This document shows positions 27,301 to 38,906 of a stretch of DNA of 64,000 nt, piece after piece; the first letter of the stretch is position 1; each line of letters begins with the position of its first letter. A program made the position numbers and the translations under genes. The notes beneath the pieces are model-generated. The model did not search any database. It saw nothing but the letters and a program-made list of their open reading frames with translations, and was not told the origin of the DNA. The DNA comes from Toxoplasma gondii ME49 (lineage: Eukaryota > Apicomplexa > Conoidasida > Eucoccidiorida > Sarcocystidae), in contig NC_031476.1 of NCBI RefSeq assembly GCF_000006565.2, positions 3,372,458-3,436,457 of the forward strand, in the 5' to 3' direction.

Positions 27301-30300
27301 GTACTCCTGAAGAAACAAGACAGTTGAGGAACACTCATGTGGAGAAGGACCGGTTATGTGCGGGACCTACGTGAACTTCTTTGTTCCAGTCCACCGTGGG
27401 ATGTCGGAAGTCGTCTTCCCTAGAATTAGAAAAAAGGAGAAGTCCTCTAACGCGCTCGTGCGTCACCGTAACGCTCCCACCACGCCTGCAATCGACCACA
27501 CTCGAATCTGTGTACCTGCGGACGAAACTCCCATGCGTGCAAGGGATGCCGCTGAAAATGGACCTTGCAACTCTAGACCGGGAAATTCAAGTATAACGAG
27601 TACCAGGCTCACTGCAACTAGGCATCCACATTCACAAGAAAAACTCCCCGGGACGGAATGCGAAACATATGGAGTCAGAGAGAACAGAGCGCTTTGCCGA
27701 ATGGGGGTGTACGATGCCAACGGGACGTTTCAAACTAATGAAAAGGTGATATTTCAAGGCCACGCAGAACAGCTGTTCCTTCTATGTATCACCAAGCAGC
27801 GGTTCTTCTTTAACCTTTCTCGGGTCACCTAAAACGGGAAACGTCGCCAGCATTCGCCTCGAAAATCCCCCAAATCCGATTCGCCTAACCGCACGGGTGT
27901 GGCACATTTCATGATAGTCTCTGAAGCCTTATTCACGGAAGCAACTGAAGTTTTACTGTCGATACATTTCAGACAATCTCGAAATATCCAGCCCTCTGCG
28001 TCCAGCCTCACTGTGTTTTCAGTTTCTGCATCATCGTGGTGATCATCTTTCCCGTTCCTGTCTCCCTCGTCGCCCTGTTGTCTCTTCAGCTCCTCTTCTT
28101 CTTCCTTCAGCAAAGACGGGTCCGTAACGCAGTCGAAAAACTCAGCAAGAGATCGAGGAAGAATGCCAGGGTCGTCTGCAACTCCCATGATCGAGTGAGT
28201 CTTTCCAGAACCTGAGGAGGAAAGAGGGACGGCAGCGACGCACTGGAGCCTTCATCTAGACGGAAGAAACACATGCACTGGACTGAATCGGCCGATTATG
28301 CCTGAAACACACCCTCCTGCTACACTTTATATAATGGGAGTTCTGCATCTTGCCTTCACGAATGAGAATTACACTTCACGACGTTATGTATGCAATTCCA
28401 CGCTGACCGGAGTCGAAGCAAGACTCCGTGGTACAGGAAGTAAATCGGATTCCTGAGGTTCTATGAACTCGCCTGTTCTCCCAGATCACAACTGAAACTC
28501 GTCTCTCTCTTCCACATACAAAAAGGGAATGCTCCGTTTGCATGAACTCCCATTTTCACTCCACACCAAAAGCCGAAATCCCTAGGTTTCGAGTGCAGGG
28601 TTTCTGGGGAGAAGGGGTGGGGGCTTTTGCAGAGATTCGAAATGCAGAGAGGTCCACGGGAGTTGAGCAGCATTTCTAGATGAATAAAATCAGAAGGCAT
28701 CTGGATCTTAGATCGGTCATCACGGTATGTCGAATCGTATACCAGCTGCGAGAAAAAGGCAGGGTTTAGGGACAGAACAATGCTCTCTCTGCGGCATGCG
28801 CACCTGTTTGTCCGTAAGCAAAGACGCAACCGTTGATCCCTTTGAAGCAATCCAGAACGATGTCCTTTGCCACGTAGTCAAACACCTCAGAGTTGTGGGC
28901 TGAAAAAGCAATGCGCATGTAGCACACCGGAGTCCTACGATACGAAAGGGACAGAGGAATTCTCCACATCGCCATCGTTGCTAAGACAGGTCTCCTCGTG
29001 TCCAAACAGACACCAGGAGTGAAGGCATGCGAATGTGAAGACGAAAGATCGTTGAATTTGCTCCACACATCACACACCTCTGTGCTCCACCTTCAGATGA
29101 AAAACGGAAAGTCTGGAAGACAACGAAAGACTCTCCCGTTGTCACGACTCACCACAGCGCGAGCTCAAAGTGAGCAGAACAGTTCAAAAACTACTGTCCA
29201 CAAAGAAGCACAAACAGACCTCTGTAGATACACGCCTTGCCGCACAGCAAGAACAAGCACAGATTTATACGAAACAGAAACATAACTCTATGAACATGAG
29301 AGATGCATGACGCATGTGTGCATCAGTAGACCGAAACAGTCGGGATCCTCGAAATTTTGTGCGTCGACGTGGTCAGCGTGAGAGTCAAGGAAGTCCTTCT
29401 GGAGTACCGAAGACGCCCATGTTGTCTACGCGCGGGTCTTCGCGTATACATACGAGTCTGGACGTGTGTCCCTGCTTCTGTTCAGTGCAAAGAAAGCGTG
29501 GTTCTTCCCAGCACAACGAAAGGAAGACTGTTCAACTCACTGTTGTCGTCGAAGCAGCGGTCAAAAACATAGTGTCTCTGAATGATGTCTTTCTGTCCTT
29601 GGGACTTTTCTGCAGCTTTCTTCATCGTGCCCAGCACGGCTTTTCCTGCTGCTGTCTGTCGGCTTTCTTCCATCTCTAACTGAGACGGGGGCTCGACAAT
29701 CAGTTCCAAGGAGCTTCTCTCCACTCTCCACGCTTTTACATGGCGAGCCTCAACCTGAGGAGATTTTTGGAAAGGAGGCAATCGAGAGGGAAACGTGGAA
29801 CGCCACTGGATGGATATTCGACACCAGTCTCCTGTGGAGGTGAGGGGAAACACCGTGTTCCTTCACGAGAAGTTCGACACGAAAGGGGGTATGGATATGC
29901 AACACACCTGGATCGAGGGGCTCGCAGAAATGTCCGCAGAAGCGTAGAGAGGCAGACACAGGACTGAAAAAATACCACGAAACTGTTCGACGTTGATTTC
30001 TGTGGTGGCATCCGGATACCAATACGTTGTACCATATTCTTCTTTTCAGGGTGTCACAGGCAGAAAGAGGTACTGATGGTGTTGGCGCAACAGGGGCGAC
30101 GTACGCGAAGGGCGGGGCATGTACACATGTAAAAAGTAATCCCAAGCGTCAGTTAGAGGAAAGACACGCAATAAACGGCCCATCGGGGTGCTCAGCGCAA
30201 GTACACGATCAAAGCAAAAGCGAGTGGTGCGAAAAGCTAATGTCGGAGAGCGACACCGGCAGGGAAGAAGCACAGAAGACAAAAGTAAACTGCACGCGGG

Positions 30301-31482
30301 CAAAACGACTGAGAAGCAACTACTAAAGCAGATGTGCCAGTTTCTGAAGAGTCCAGAGAAAAATGTGTGTACGACAGAGAGGAATACACCAAAGAAGTAT
30401 AAATACGAAACAGTAAAGTGTCTGGGTTCGGATAACCACAGAAATGGTAGAAGGGGCACGAGGACTGTCGCCGTGTTGATAATCGGAAGCAGAGTTGGTG
30501 GGGTGCGTAAATCGAGAAAGGCTCGTTTTCTTGCAATTAAGATTGGAACGAAAAGCAGGAGTGGCAACGCGCGCGCGAGAAAAGAAGATTCATCCAAGGA
30601 CTGGACAAGTGTAGAAGGGGGAAACACAGCAGGACGGCGAAGACACGCATTATATCCATGGAAAAAGCAGGTGACGACTGGTAGGGAGTAGGAGCGACGG
30701 GAACTAAGGTCGGCCGGGAAACAGTGCATACAAGGATCCTGAAGACGAAACTTGAATTCGGACGTTCCATTGGCATTCAGCTGCGAATGTACAACAGTCC
30801 AGGAGATACTCAGCTATAGCAGGCGTGGTCACTCGGCCTTAGAGGTCGCACGGCTTCGAGTAATTTGAGATTTACGAAGAATCAGGGCAGGGACGCCTAG
30901 AGCCACGACCGTTTCGAAGGATGGAATTATGCGACAGCGAAGAAAAATGACGAGACGAAGGCAGCGGACAGGGTGAACTCGAGAAAAGAGAAGAAATAAA
31001 CGTGGGGAAAGGGTCGCTTCGTGTCTCCGATTGCTCAGGGGTTGCATCTCGTCAGATGAATCAGGAATACAGTCGGAATGAGGAAACTACGAGTTCCGTG
31101 TCGCCATCTTCGCGTTTTCTTTTTTGAGTCAAAAGCAGAGAACGGGTAGCCACCCAGAAACAGTTAACATGTGTCAGCGCTCGTGTTTGCGTATGTGAGT
31201 CGTGGACCAGAAAGGAGGAACAGAGGAAGCTCGGAGAAAAGCAAATGCTGCATATCCATTTATTATCTGGAAGAACGCGTTCTACGTCGGGAAGGTATAG
31301 ATAGAACGCGACTTTTCTATAGTTATCTGTTACTGCGCAGAGTTTACCTCCTTAGGAAAGAGAGGACGCATACGAGTGCAGACCCGAATGCTCTCTTCCT
31401 TGTTGTCGTCCAATCCTGCAAGGTCGTCCATGCCCGTTGCATCCAGAAGGGCTCCTGGATCTCGATTCCCCTTTCCGTCCAT
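12365..31482 (-). CDS. N-terminal-motor kinesin, probably KinesinB (25 exons, about 1756 aa)
   Basis: ATP-driven microtubule motor. Exons in coding order: 31482-31348, 29754-29541, 28899-28804, 28211-28012, 27306-27116, 26265-26212, 25471-25274, 24529-24412, 24020-23833, 23304-23199, 22503-22388, 22199-22138, 21726-21557, 20947-20067, 19642-19187, 18247-18112, 17439-17293, 16950-16771, 16304-16062, 15936-15895, 15778-15574, 15434-15295, 14785-14567, 13777-13438, 12798-12365. Every phase fits and the sum is a whole number of codons. The motor spans roughly residues 30-447: strand [11 protein letters not shown]-loop GQTGSGKT (about 146-153), [18 protein letters not shown], switch I NETSSRSH (292-299), switch II DLAGNE (328-333), then [11 protein letters not shown] and [13 protein letters not shown]. 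After it come coiled coils, a Glu/Lys-rich region (617-910), more coiled coil and an Ala/Pro/Ser-rich tail. The start ATG has an in-frame TGA upstream; a second ATG lies 20 codons in. Exon edges at 16062, 15936-15895 and 15778 are the least certain. From memory, T. gondii KinesinB, on cortical microtubules, lies beside POFUT2; that identity is an inference from gene order and should be checked. Confidence 0.9.
14306..14333. repeat. (TA)n microsatellite in kinesin intron
   Basis: A run of about 13 TA units in the intron between kinesin exons 14785-14567 and 13777-13438. Confidence 0.85.
17698..17895. repeat. TACATA/TGTATC-rich degenerate tract in kinesin intron
   Basis: About 200 bp of imperfect TACATA, TGTATG and CATGTA units in the intron between the exons at 18247-18112 and 17439-17293. 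Tyr/Ile/Val-rich open frames across it are repeat artefacts. Confidence 0.75.
18867..18903. repeat. (TA)n microsatellite in kinesin intron
   Basis: TATATGGATATACA followed by a pure (TA)n run, in the intron between exons 19642-19187 and 18247-18112. Confidence 0.8.
22985..23098. repeat. ATACAT/(TA)n microsatellite in kinesin intron
   Basis: (ATAC)n/(ATACAT)n followed by several (TA)n blocks interrupted by G or C, in the intron between exons 23304-23199 and 22503-22388. Confidence 0.8.
23525..23625. repeat. TA/TG-rich microsatellite in kinesin intron
   Basis: Mixed CATATA, (TA)n, (TG)n and TACA units between kinesin exons 24020-23833 and 23304-23199. Confidence 0.7.
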
Positions 31483-34115
31483 GATGATTGAGGGGTGGGT
31501 GAAGCAGGAAGAGACTGAAGCGACTCAATCGCCCTGCTGATCGTCCCCTTTATCTCTGGCGTCCCTGCTCCTTTGCTTCCCTTGTCTTGAGCTTCCCTTT
31601 TTCAGCTGCTCGCCAGGAGTCTCGGGGCAGAAATGGCCCGGTTCCCGCGGAGTAGCGTAGGAATATACCGGCGGCAGTACAAAATGCCGAAAACACCCTG
31701 TGCTTTTGAGGGAAATTTTCTGAAACGTTTGCAAGTTTTGGTGGCGCCAAGAGAGAAAAAGTCAGTCTGAAAATCCCTCTGGCTCACAGCGAACTGAGAA
31801 GCACAGGAATCTCCGCGAATGTGTAAAGGTCCTTCGTGTCACCTGTACAGGGGCCCAGAGCGAAGAAATGCTCGGAGAAGAGCCCCACAAAGAAGGAAAA
31901 ACTAATGCTAGAAAAATGAATAGGCGGGACCGGTCCTCGTTGTAGTCACGTTAGTCGAGGCAGAGCAACACCGTCCCGGCAAAAGCAAAAAAAAGAATCA
32001 CCTCTTGCGATTCGGGGCTTCCTTCCAGCCCTTTGAGTCAGGAAAACGTGCGAAGTCAGAGATGTGAAAAAGACTGAGAAAACAGGGACGGATAAAAAAC
32101 GGATCCTCGAACTAACTGTGTGTCAAAAAGTTCATTTATCCTCCATTTTTGAGTGCACAATGGCGAGATTCCACGACAGAACGGTTGGCAGCAATGCCGC
32201 GTATCCATTGGGTTCACTCAAGACACGTGCGACACCCAGCCAAGGCCATGCGCGAATAAAACTATGTGCATCCTGAGGTGGAAATAACGCTTTTCTTAGG
32301 CGACGAAGATGAAACAGCTTCAATCCGTTGGTAGTGCCTTCGCCTCCTGTGGTAAACGCGCTCCGCCTCGGTTGGACATGTCGATTGCTAGGACAAGCGA
32401 ACTCAGTCCAAGGGCTTCAAGCGCGAGAGCAGTTCGCCCGCTTGCGCAGCAGATAGATAATTGCGTTTCTGTCCTGTTGTTCTGTGCACTATCGGAAGCT
32501 GTTAAGCATGAAAATAGAGGGAAAAGCAGGCTTTAAAGTCGCCGCGTACACAAAAGACAAGTGTCTGTGATGTTTGGTCTCTTGCAATTCGCTATTTATT
32601 CGGTTTCTGTCGATTGGATGGACGGCATCCGCACGCAGCAGCAGCTAACCGATGGTTTGCACGCCAATGAAAAACACAGTTTGCCGTAACGGCTGAGCGG
32701 CTGCTCTTCCCCCTACCAAAATGCGACAAACACATTTGAGTTCAGAGAGAAAAGACGCACTTTTTTGCAGCTTTTTTCAAGAAACTAGCGGGAGTCCGAG
32801 TAAAACCGCTGTCAAGCTCCGAGTGGCAGATTTGCTAGTGCTCGTGCGCTTCCATCAGTCGGTTGTCCTTGGTTATTCCACTCTTTCGCAAAGAACAAGC
32901 CGAAATGTATCTGTGCTTTTGACTCCAGTGATTGTGTTTTGGCTGACAAGACCATGGATTTGCCTTTCAGAGATCGAAGGAAAGGAGAGATCCTTGGTTC
33001 TCCTGGAGCATGCAGCAATGAACCGCATTACTGTGTCAGCCAACGCCACAGACGATACGCACCGACTAGGAAAAGTCATAATATGCAACGACAAGAGCTT
33101 CTATAGTGTATGTCAAATCAAATTCTTAGGTCTTGCAAAGAAGGTTAGCCTGTGGTCGAGTGCCGGCGTCGTTTCCTCGCCGAACTTCTGGCATCGGTGT
33201 GGTCGTTTCCAAGGGAACCTTAGCAACCTTCCACGGCTCGACAGTTCAGCGACATTGGATGCAGAGGATAGAATGTATGGAACCGCAGGTTACCATTGAT
33301 CACATGAACACAGTAGTTAAGAAAACCTACGACGAGTTTGGTATGGACACCATAGTAATTACACGCACCCCCGGTGAGGCACTGCGATTTTTTTTAGCAT
33401 GGGGAATGATGCGGTTCTCCGAGGACCCAGAAGCTTGTGAGCTCGCAGATGAGCGCCAAATGCGAAAGGAATGAGAGGAAAGTGAAAAAAAGAGTTGGCG
33501 GTGTTCGACATCGCAAATTATGTGATCGTTCGATCTGTTGCAGCTACTGCATTTTCTGCAGCGCTCCCTCAAATCATCTGTTCTAACATCGATGCACGAT
33601 CAGGGAAAATGGCCTGGTCCCGAAGGTCGCCCCTACCCTCTGCCCACGGCACGGATACACTCAACAAACTCCTCACAAGATTTAGCCCCACGGGGAGAGT
33701 ATTCAAAAAAATCATTCGTAAAAACAATCTGACCTTGTGGCATCGATGCCACACTATGAACAATCGCAGCGAGGCAGACCTCCACACTTCAGGGACATCC
33801 ATGCCAGTTGTAGTAGCAGTGTCTTACACGAGGTAAGGATCTACGAATTCTCGAGCGTTGCTAGCCTGGTAGCCGGACAACGGATCTACTCCCACACACA
33901 GCTGGCATGTCCAACTGTATGAAACTGACACGAGGTAACACTGGTTGATGGCACCACTACTAGAGATGCGCGAGTTTTTAGCTTCTCTCTAAGAGAGCGT
34001 AAGTCTTCTCTGGAGATATGAGAAGATGTTCCCGTACTCGGATGCGGCTCTGGCAGCAGCGTGACGTTTCCAAGATGCCCGAAACGAAAATGGGGAGTCG
34101 GATCGCGACCAAACG
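31483..34115. other. Spacer: kinesin 5' flank and POFUT2 3' flank
   Basis: Both neighbours are on the minus strand, so this 2.6-kb stretch should hold the kinesin promoter and 5' UTR (low-coordinate side) and the POFUT2 3' UTR (high-coordinate side). Plus-strand open frames at 32721-33299 and 33133-33474 overlap in different frames, show no family resemblance and lack splice or codon support. I do not call them genes. Confidence 0.6.
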
Positions 34116-37100
34116 TTACAGTGTCGAACTGGGGTCCAAGGAAGGCCAGTATTTCCTCCTGAGCTCACTTCGACTGCGTCCTTCTGGAGGATCATGACTT
34201 TTTGTTGCAAAGCACTTGCCTTGCGCCTGCCCACCAGTCTGATCAGGTGAGCTGTCTACGCAGAAAACCTCCAAGCTCGATTCGAGCGGGTGTCCCATCA
34301 AGTGCCGCTCCCAGCGAATGGCTTGTGAAAAACGCGAATCTTTGGTTCCAATGAAATAGGCGGCACGTGCAGCAATCCACACTTCAATTAGTGCTGTTAT
34401 TCCTGGATGTAGAAGTAGAGAAATGTGGTTTGGGCCGCTGTAGCCTGGTGTCTCTACAGCCTTCAAGTCGTGGAATGAACCATCGTCTGAGACGTGACTA
34501 CTTGCTTCTAGCGTCTTTATCATCAGTCGTCTAACTGTTGGCAAATCGAAAAAAACTACAGTGTATGGTGACGACGAAGCAGCGTCGCCCACTCGCCGTA
34601 CGGCGTCTCGCAATTCTCGCTTCTCGTCTTCGCTTCCGTCCGTGCATATGAACGCCTGACACGGGACAGGACACAAACGCAGACAAGCAATGTCAAGTGT
34701 TTCGTCGCGGCAACCGTAAGCTGTAACCGTAATACTCTGAGAGGAGGTGACACACAATTGAGAAAGAAGTTCTGTGTAACTCTGCGGATGGATAAGATCA
34801 AATTTTTCTCAATAGTGACGATGTAACAGTCGGTGTTTAATCTGACGTTCCTGGCAGTGGGGCGATAGGCGGAGAGTCGCGAGCGTATACTTTCACAAGG
34901 AGGGTGTAGGCAGTCATAAACAAAACAGTCGCCCTCTACACGTCTGTGGAAGCTTCGTGAGTCCATGTACTTCCTGCAAAACAACCGGTTTTTCTTGGGT
35001 CCGTTTGAGAAGAGACACAACTGGTCATCTTCGCCTACCTTGAAAACCCCGTGCTCCTTCATTCTACTCACGAGGTACGCCGCTGCCCTTTGCAACGGCA
35101 CTGAACGCTTCAAATACAGAAAATCGGTTCTTCTCAAATGTGCAGCAATGTATCCGTGTTTCGCCAGGTTTTCGTCTCTTTCTGTGCCACCTTCTGTAGA
35201 CGCCCTCTCTCCTTTGCCGGCTTCGGTTTTATCCCGATTGCTGAGGAATTTGTTGATAAAGAGGTCGCCGATTTGTCGCAGTTTCGGATGTACGTGCAGC
35301 ATGTCGAGCAGATGCGCGTCCAGCAGCACATCCGGCCAAGGCACCAACAGATTCTCCCCGAACTAAAATGTACACACAACCGCAAAACCCAGTGCCCCAC
35401 AAAAAACCGTCTCTAAATAAAATCGCGTTACGAATCAGTTGCAATATTCTGTTTTTTTCCTTGCCATATACCCAGGTAGCTGCGACAGCAGATGCAGGGG
35501 TCCAACCGATTGGCACACAAACGTCTGGTTGCGTGTGCTCCAAAAAGTGCTAATCGCTCAGGGAATAAAACACGGCAAATCCAAGGACGAAACCCGAACC
35601 GTACTGGGCAACACAACGAATCGTGAGAAATAAACGCACTTGTATACTCTACGCATCCACATAAGACAGCATACGTGTTCCGGCAGCGAGCTTCAGCCGA
35701 GGGGATTGTCTGCTTCAGTGTCACAGCACAAGCAGGCATACTCCTTCGCGACCGTGCATGGGCATGCGTTCCCCTTGCCACACGCCTGCTCATGGACTAC
35801 GTAAAGCATCTGTTCGAATTCTTTCACACAAGCTGTCTGCAGATAAATGAATATATATGTATATATATGTACTAAGTGCATTTGGTATGCCGATTGGTCT
35901 TCCGTATTGGTCCATGAATGGAAATACCAATTAGTTTGAGTGAACAGAACACTTCCCTGTGCATGTAAACGGACATACCTCCGTAGGCTGTGTCACGCCT
36001 GTTTTGCGTGTCCACGGAGAAGCCTCTGCTCAATGGATTTGAGTTATACCAACACTTGATAGTCGGTGACTTCCTGGCTTAAAATTAACTCTTCAACCAG
36101 CCTGGGAACCGTCATCTAATACGGATGATTCAGACCCTTTTCTAAATATTCGCCGTAACGTCCACTGGTGTATGTACTACATGCTACAGTTTTTAAAAAG
36201 CAGCAAAACAGCCTGCCCGCCATAGTCTAGCGCGGGAGACTCTGCCAGTCGACAGGAACTCACCTTCAACCACACAGTCTGAATTGCGCCTGGGGGGCGC
36301 TCCGCCACTGAGCGCCACAGCAGATCGGCAATGCGTGGGGCATCTGCTATGTAAAGACTAGCGCACCACTGAAAAGGCGACACACAAAAAAATGATGGGA
36401 AGGCAAAGACGTGGCTACGCGAGAGAGTGCGATAGAAACAGCGCACGCAGACGCACGCGACCGAATGAGAAGGCGAGCAAGAGACGGATCAGATATTAAG
36501 TATATTACCGGAGCATAGTTAGGATGCGAAGTACTGTAAAATGAGACCCAACGGAACGCCACGTTTTAATCTAACGAAGACAATCAGGGACAAGAAACGA
36601 ACCGAGGAGACATGAAAGCACGTATGGAAACGCACTTACCATTTCCAGTGCCCGTACCGTTTCGCAGAAGCCTGCGAGCCATAAGGAGACTCCTGACCAC
36701 GTATCTGAAACTTTTGCTTCCTCCTGTATTTCTTTCCTTGAGCGGCTCGTGTCGCTTCTTCGTCCCGGTTTGCGCTTTTCTCGTTCACCATCGCCAGAGG
36801 GATTGTGCCCTTCGTTGAACTCTCCTGTTTGTTCGTCGATCTCTTCCCTTGGGTCGCCGCCTCTCTGTGCAGGCGCTCTTTGACGCTCTTCAGGCGTCAA
36901 GGCGGCGTGGATCTGCGGACACCCTGGAAGATCGTTGACATTGCAGCACACGTCGTCCGTTTGTGCTTGTTCATCTGCTATCTCCGAAGCGCGGGAAGAC
37001 AGACAGGCACAGAACGGGAGGCTCCTGGATGATGGCGTGGACGAAAAGCGCACCGAAAGGACGACATCCAGCTCAACCTGAAACCCGGAATGCGGCCACC

Positions 37101-38906
37101 GAAAGACAGGGAAGGACAAGGCTTCACGACTGTGCATAAGGATGGTCACCGAAAGACAACGTATACAAGGGAGAAGGCGAACTTCGGTTATGCATATTGA
37201 TCCCCCGACGTGCTGTTCGGACTCCCCAGAACAAGGTCGTTTATACAAAACTTAGGCGCCCCACTATATAATGTGTAGCAGGAAACCCAGCTTCAGTACG
37301 GAAACGTTCCGTCATTATAAAAAAAACACTGACTGGCATGGTGACACATCAAGGTGTGAAACTGCATACCGTAAAGACATCCTAGGCCCTCTCCACTCAC
37401 CGGCGTTGTCTGCTTCTCCTTCCTCTGTCGTCGCTCGCCCCAGGGGTCTGGACGCATCAGCTGATAGGTCAAAAAGTCTTCGTACTCCATCACAGGGAGT
37501 CTTTCTCCCAGATCCTGGAAATCAAAGAACGTACCCCACCGAACGTGCTTCAGCCACGAGTTTTCGGCCATCGCCGTAATTGTCTCTTCGGAGAAGTGCC
37601 AGTGCGCTAGCCGACACCATGGAGGCAGAACGAGGACCCACATGGGGAAGAAAGGAAACGTTGAGCGTGCAGAGCATGCGTGTGAAAAGGACGAGGATGC
37701 GCAAAGCATGTGAGACGCCTGTGGATGACCTCGATCCTCGCGCGCCTTTTCGGCCGTATGCACATCTGTCATTCTCCCTTGTTGCGCCGCGCGGGCGTTT
37801 AACAGAGAGATCACGAGTGCGACCCGGTAAATAACTTCCTTCTGAAGCTGACCACAAGAAGAGACAAAAAACAGATTCACCGAAAGCCCATGAGACGAGG
37901 TTAATCGGCAACGCCTCTCCAAGACAGCACTGGTTGACTGGCACTGGGGTTTGAACGTTGTTGGTCATACACGGAGAGGTGTGGTTAAAAGATCAACAGG
38001 TCAAGGAGCCACATGTATGCGCTGCAGACTGGCATACCGTACGTTCGCCGTTCCGAAAAACTTGGATCGTCTGTTCTTTGTCCCGAACTCACGTGGAAGC
38101 CTTCCCCGTTTTTAACGTCGTACACGAGGAAACGGAAGTCGGGAATTTCCGGATGTTCCAGTGAGTCTTGTGCCTCGACGCCGCTCAGGAGGGTGGCGCC
38201 GCCTGTCGAAAAACACGAAAACGTACGCAAGCAGCAAGTTCGGATGCTACTACCCGCTACTCCGTTTCGTAGAGCTTTCCTTCGGAGGGATGTTCACGTT
38301 GCTGGCGTAGCTATTGACCCCTCTGGGCAGTCCAGCTTTCTTGATACAAAACACAAGCGAAAGGCAACTCCATCCCGAAACGCCATCTGCCTGCATCTGC
38401 GTCCAGTCCCGGGTGTTACTTCTGTGACTGGCTGCCGTCAGTGGAACACTCCGCAGTTTTGGTCCAGTCGCGTTAGTCTTTGTTTGACTCTTTTGACGAT
38501 TCGCTTACTTTCACTGATATGCGGCATAACTTCGAGGCATTAATCCACCCCAGAACTTACGAGGACACGTAACGCGGGATGGAACCAAGAAGCTGCTCAG
38601 TTTCCTGCTAATATTTCCGAAGGCGTAGCAGACATCCTGAAGTGCTGCTGGCGACACTGTTGCGGTGGTGAATGGGAGACACGAGAGGAAGACGGTAAGA
38701 ACTGAGACGAGGCCTAACAGCAAGCGACGGTGGTTGAGCAGACAAGGCGGCCGGCCACCACGGCGCCGCCTGCATGCACTGAAAAAACCCGCGTTAACTG
38801 CTGGAAATAACGACAGCACAGAAGCTGTCTGCGGGCCCGGCTGAGTGGCATGGATCAACCAAGGTCTGCCTCCCTCGGCAATGCGTGGATTCGTGCTCGG
38901 ACGCAT
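34116..38906 (-). CDS. POFUT2: GDP-fucose protein O-fucosyltransferase 2 (nine exons, about 815 aa)
   Basis: Transfers fucose from GDP-fucose to Ser/Thr in folded thrombospondin type 1 repeats in the ER; in T. gondii the best-known target is the adhesin MIC2. Exons: 38906-38561, 38202-38093, 37847-37401, 37077-36640, 36368-36264, 35836-35784, 35549-35465, 35362-35039, 34655-34116. Landmarks match human POFUT2: VYDVKNGEGF (142-151; the Glu corresponds to catalytic Glu54), VLPPWCRLAHWHF, PVMEYEDF, FWSTRNQTFV, AHLRRTDF (the Arg pair including human Arg294), AFICTDGSEDEK, and the C-terminal IGTKDSRFSQAIRWER. A hydrophobic segment at 62-80 can serve as signal or membrane anchor. The family is usually about 430 aa; the extra length is hydrophilic insertions. 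The 35549-35465 exon needs a GC donor (atg|gcaagg) to keep the frame; using the GT seven bases earlier breaks it. The start could also be the ATG at 39173. Identity is secure, the exact ends less so. Confidence 0.9.

Noticed and set aside
32721..33474. Overlapping plus-strand open frames of 192 and 113 codons between the kinesin and POFUT2
   Set aside because: They overlap in different frames, have no family resemblance and no splice context, and lie where kinesin 5' and POFUT2 3' flanks are expected.
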